Source of the DNA: Ricordea florida
Lineage: Eukaryota; Cnidaria; Anthozoa; Corallimorpharia; Ricordeidae
Direction: 5' to 3'
DNA: 64,000 nucleotides
Assembly: GCA_949710005.1 (NCBI GenBank)
Contig: OX453272.1
Location: 30,215,932-30,279,931, forward strand
Shown: one piece after another, positions 63,798 to 64,000 of the stretch
Position numbering within the stretch: position 1 is the stretch's first letter
How the letters are laid out: each line of letters opens with the position of its first letter
Made by a program: the position numbers and the translations under genes
Notes under the pieces: generated by a model
Told to the model about the DNA's origin: nothing
The model's database searches: none
The model's input: the letters and a program-made list of their open reading frames with translations, nothing else

Positions 63798-64000
63798 ATG
63801 ATGGATGAACACTATAAACCAAATGGGATGCTTAAAGATGCAAGTTCGATATGTAGCACCATATCTATTGCCCTACTATCGGATGGATTAACCAGCTACC
63901 TTATTAGAGTAAAAAATAGAGTTGGTCTTCCAATGTTAGTGGCAAGTGGAGTAATGGGCTTCACATCCGTTACATGCAATCAAATTTCCAAACGTTTCAG
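63798..64000 (+). CDS. partial gene at window end, unknown
   Basis: ATG at 63798 (a second ATG follows at 63801) opens at least 67 codons that run off the window. The protein has two moderately hydrophobic stretches, ICSTISIALLSDG and LPMLVASGVMGF, so it may be a small membrane protein. It shows that the virus-like element continues beyond the right edge. Confidence 0.55.
   Translation, partial: MMDEHYKPNGMLKDASSICSTISIALLSDGLTSYLIRVKNRVGLPMLVASGVMGFTSVTCNQISKRF

Larger units (their letters stand above)
46454..64000. mobile_element. Polinton/adintovirus-like integrated DNA virus element (right end outside window)
   Basis: The combination of protein-primed-type DNA polymerase B, retroviral-type integrase, FtsK/HerA packaging ATPase and candidate major and minor capsid proteins in one compact block is the defining set of Polintons and adintoviruses. 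Genes are closely spaced, nearly all on the plus strand (integrase reversed), and intronless. Most frames are intact. The exceptions are an apparent frameshift after 55821 and a LINE inserted at 58934-63331. No cysteine protease gene is recognised in the visible part. The termini, inverted repeats and target duplication cannot be checked here. Confidence 0.88.

Overview
The window is animal nuclear DNA, most likely from an anthozoan cnidarian such as a stony coral (inference). It has small, phase-consistent GT-AG exons of an animal REV3 gene and an intronless class A GPCR. It also carries a dense mix of foldback MITEs, tRNA-derived SINEs, CR1/L2-like and L1/Tx1-like LINEs, a Harbinger relic and a Polinton/adintovirus-like DNA element. 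There are no bacterial operons, rRNA genes or CRISPR arrays.

Positions 1-34.6 kb (minus strand) hold the 5' three quarters of REV3L, the catalytic subunit of translesion DNA polymerase zeta. Nineteen exons could be assembled from 34531 down to 6491. Every junction keeps codon phase and together they encode about 2342 residues. The N-terminal polymerase domain, a 3.2-kb central exon with a candidate REV7-binding motif, and the exonuclease-like domain are present. The palm, fingers and thumb and the C-terminal cysteine motifs are not seen and should lie beyond the left edge. The introns are filled with repeats: a Harbinger transposase fragment, a TIR element carrying a decayed RecQ-like helicase, SINEs, a 23-bp minisatellite grown from a SINE A-box, several MITEs, LINE 3' ends and a decayed reverse transcriptase.

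Positions 34.6-46.4 kb are mostly intergenic. They contain several clean MITEs, a tRNA-derived SINE, a heavily decayed L1/Tx1-like LINE (about 40.1-43.1 kb, minus) and one intact GPCR gene (44621-45478, minus).

Positions 46.4 kb to the right edge hold a virus-like integrated element with largely open reading frames. In order they encode: a protein-primed-type family B DNA polymerase with SAP/HeH-like N-terminal repeats and an embedded endonuclease VII-like zinc domain; a TFIIB-like transcription factor; a retroviral-type integrase (opposite strand); a probable double jelly-roll major capsid protein; a FtsK/HerA (A32-like) packaging ATPase; several uncharacterised and membrane proteins; a small zinc-knuckle protein; and a probable penton/minor capsid protein. 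The last gene is split by a nearly complete 4.4-kb CR1/L2-like LINE inserted in the opposite direction. The element runs off the right edge, so its termini and any protease gene cannot be seen. Conserved CCTAATA/TATTAGG hairpins bracket one gene, and four genes start at TAAATG. The integrase, polymerase, ATPase and capsid set implies a self-synthesising, particle-forming element, and the TFIIB homologue suggests it may steer host RNA polymerase to its own promoters (inference).
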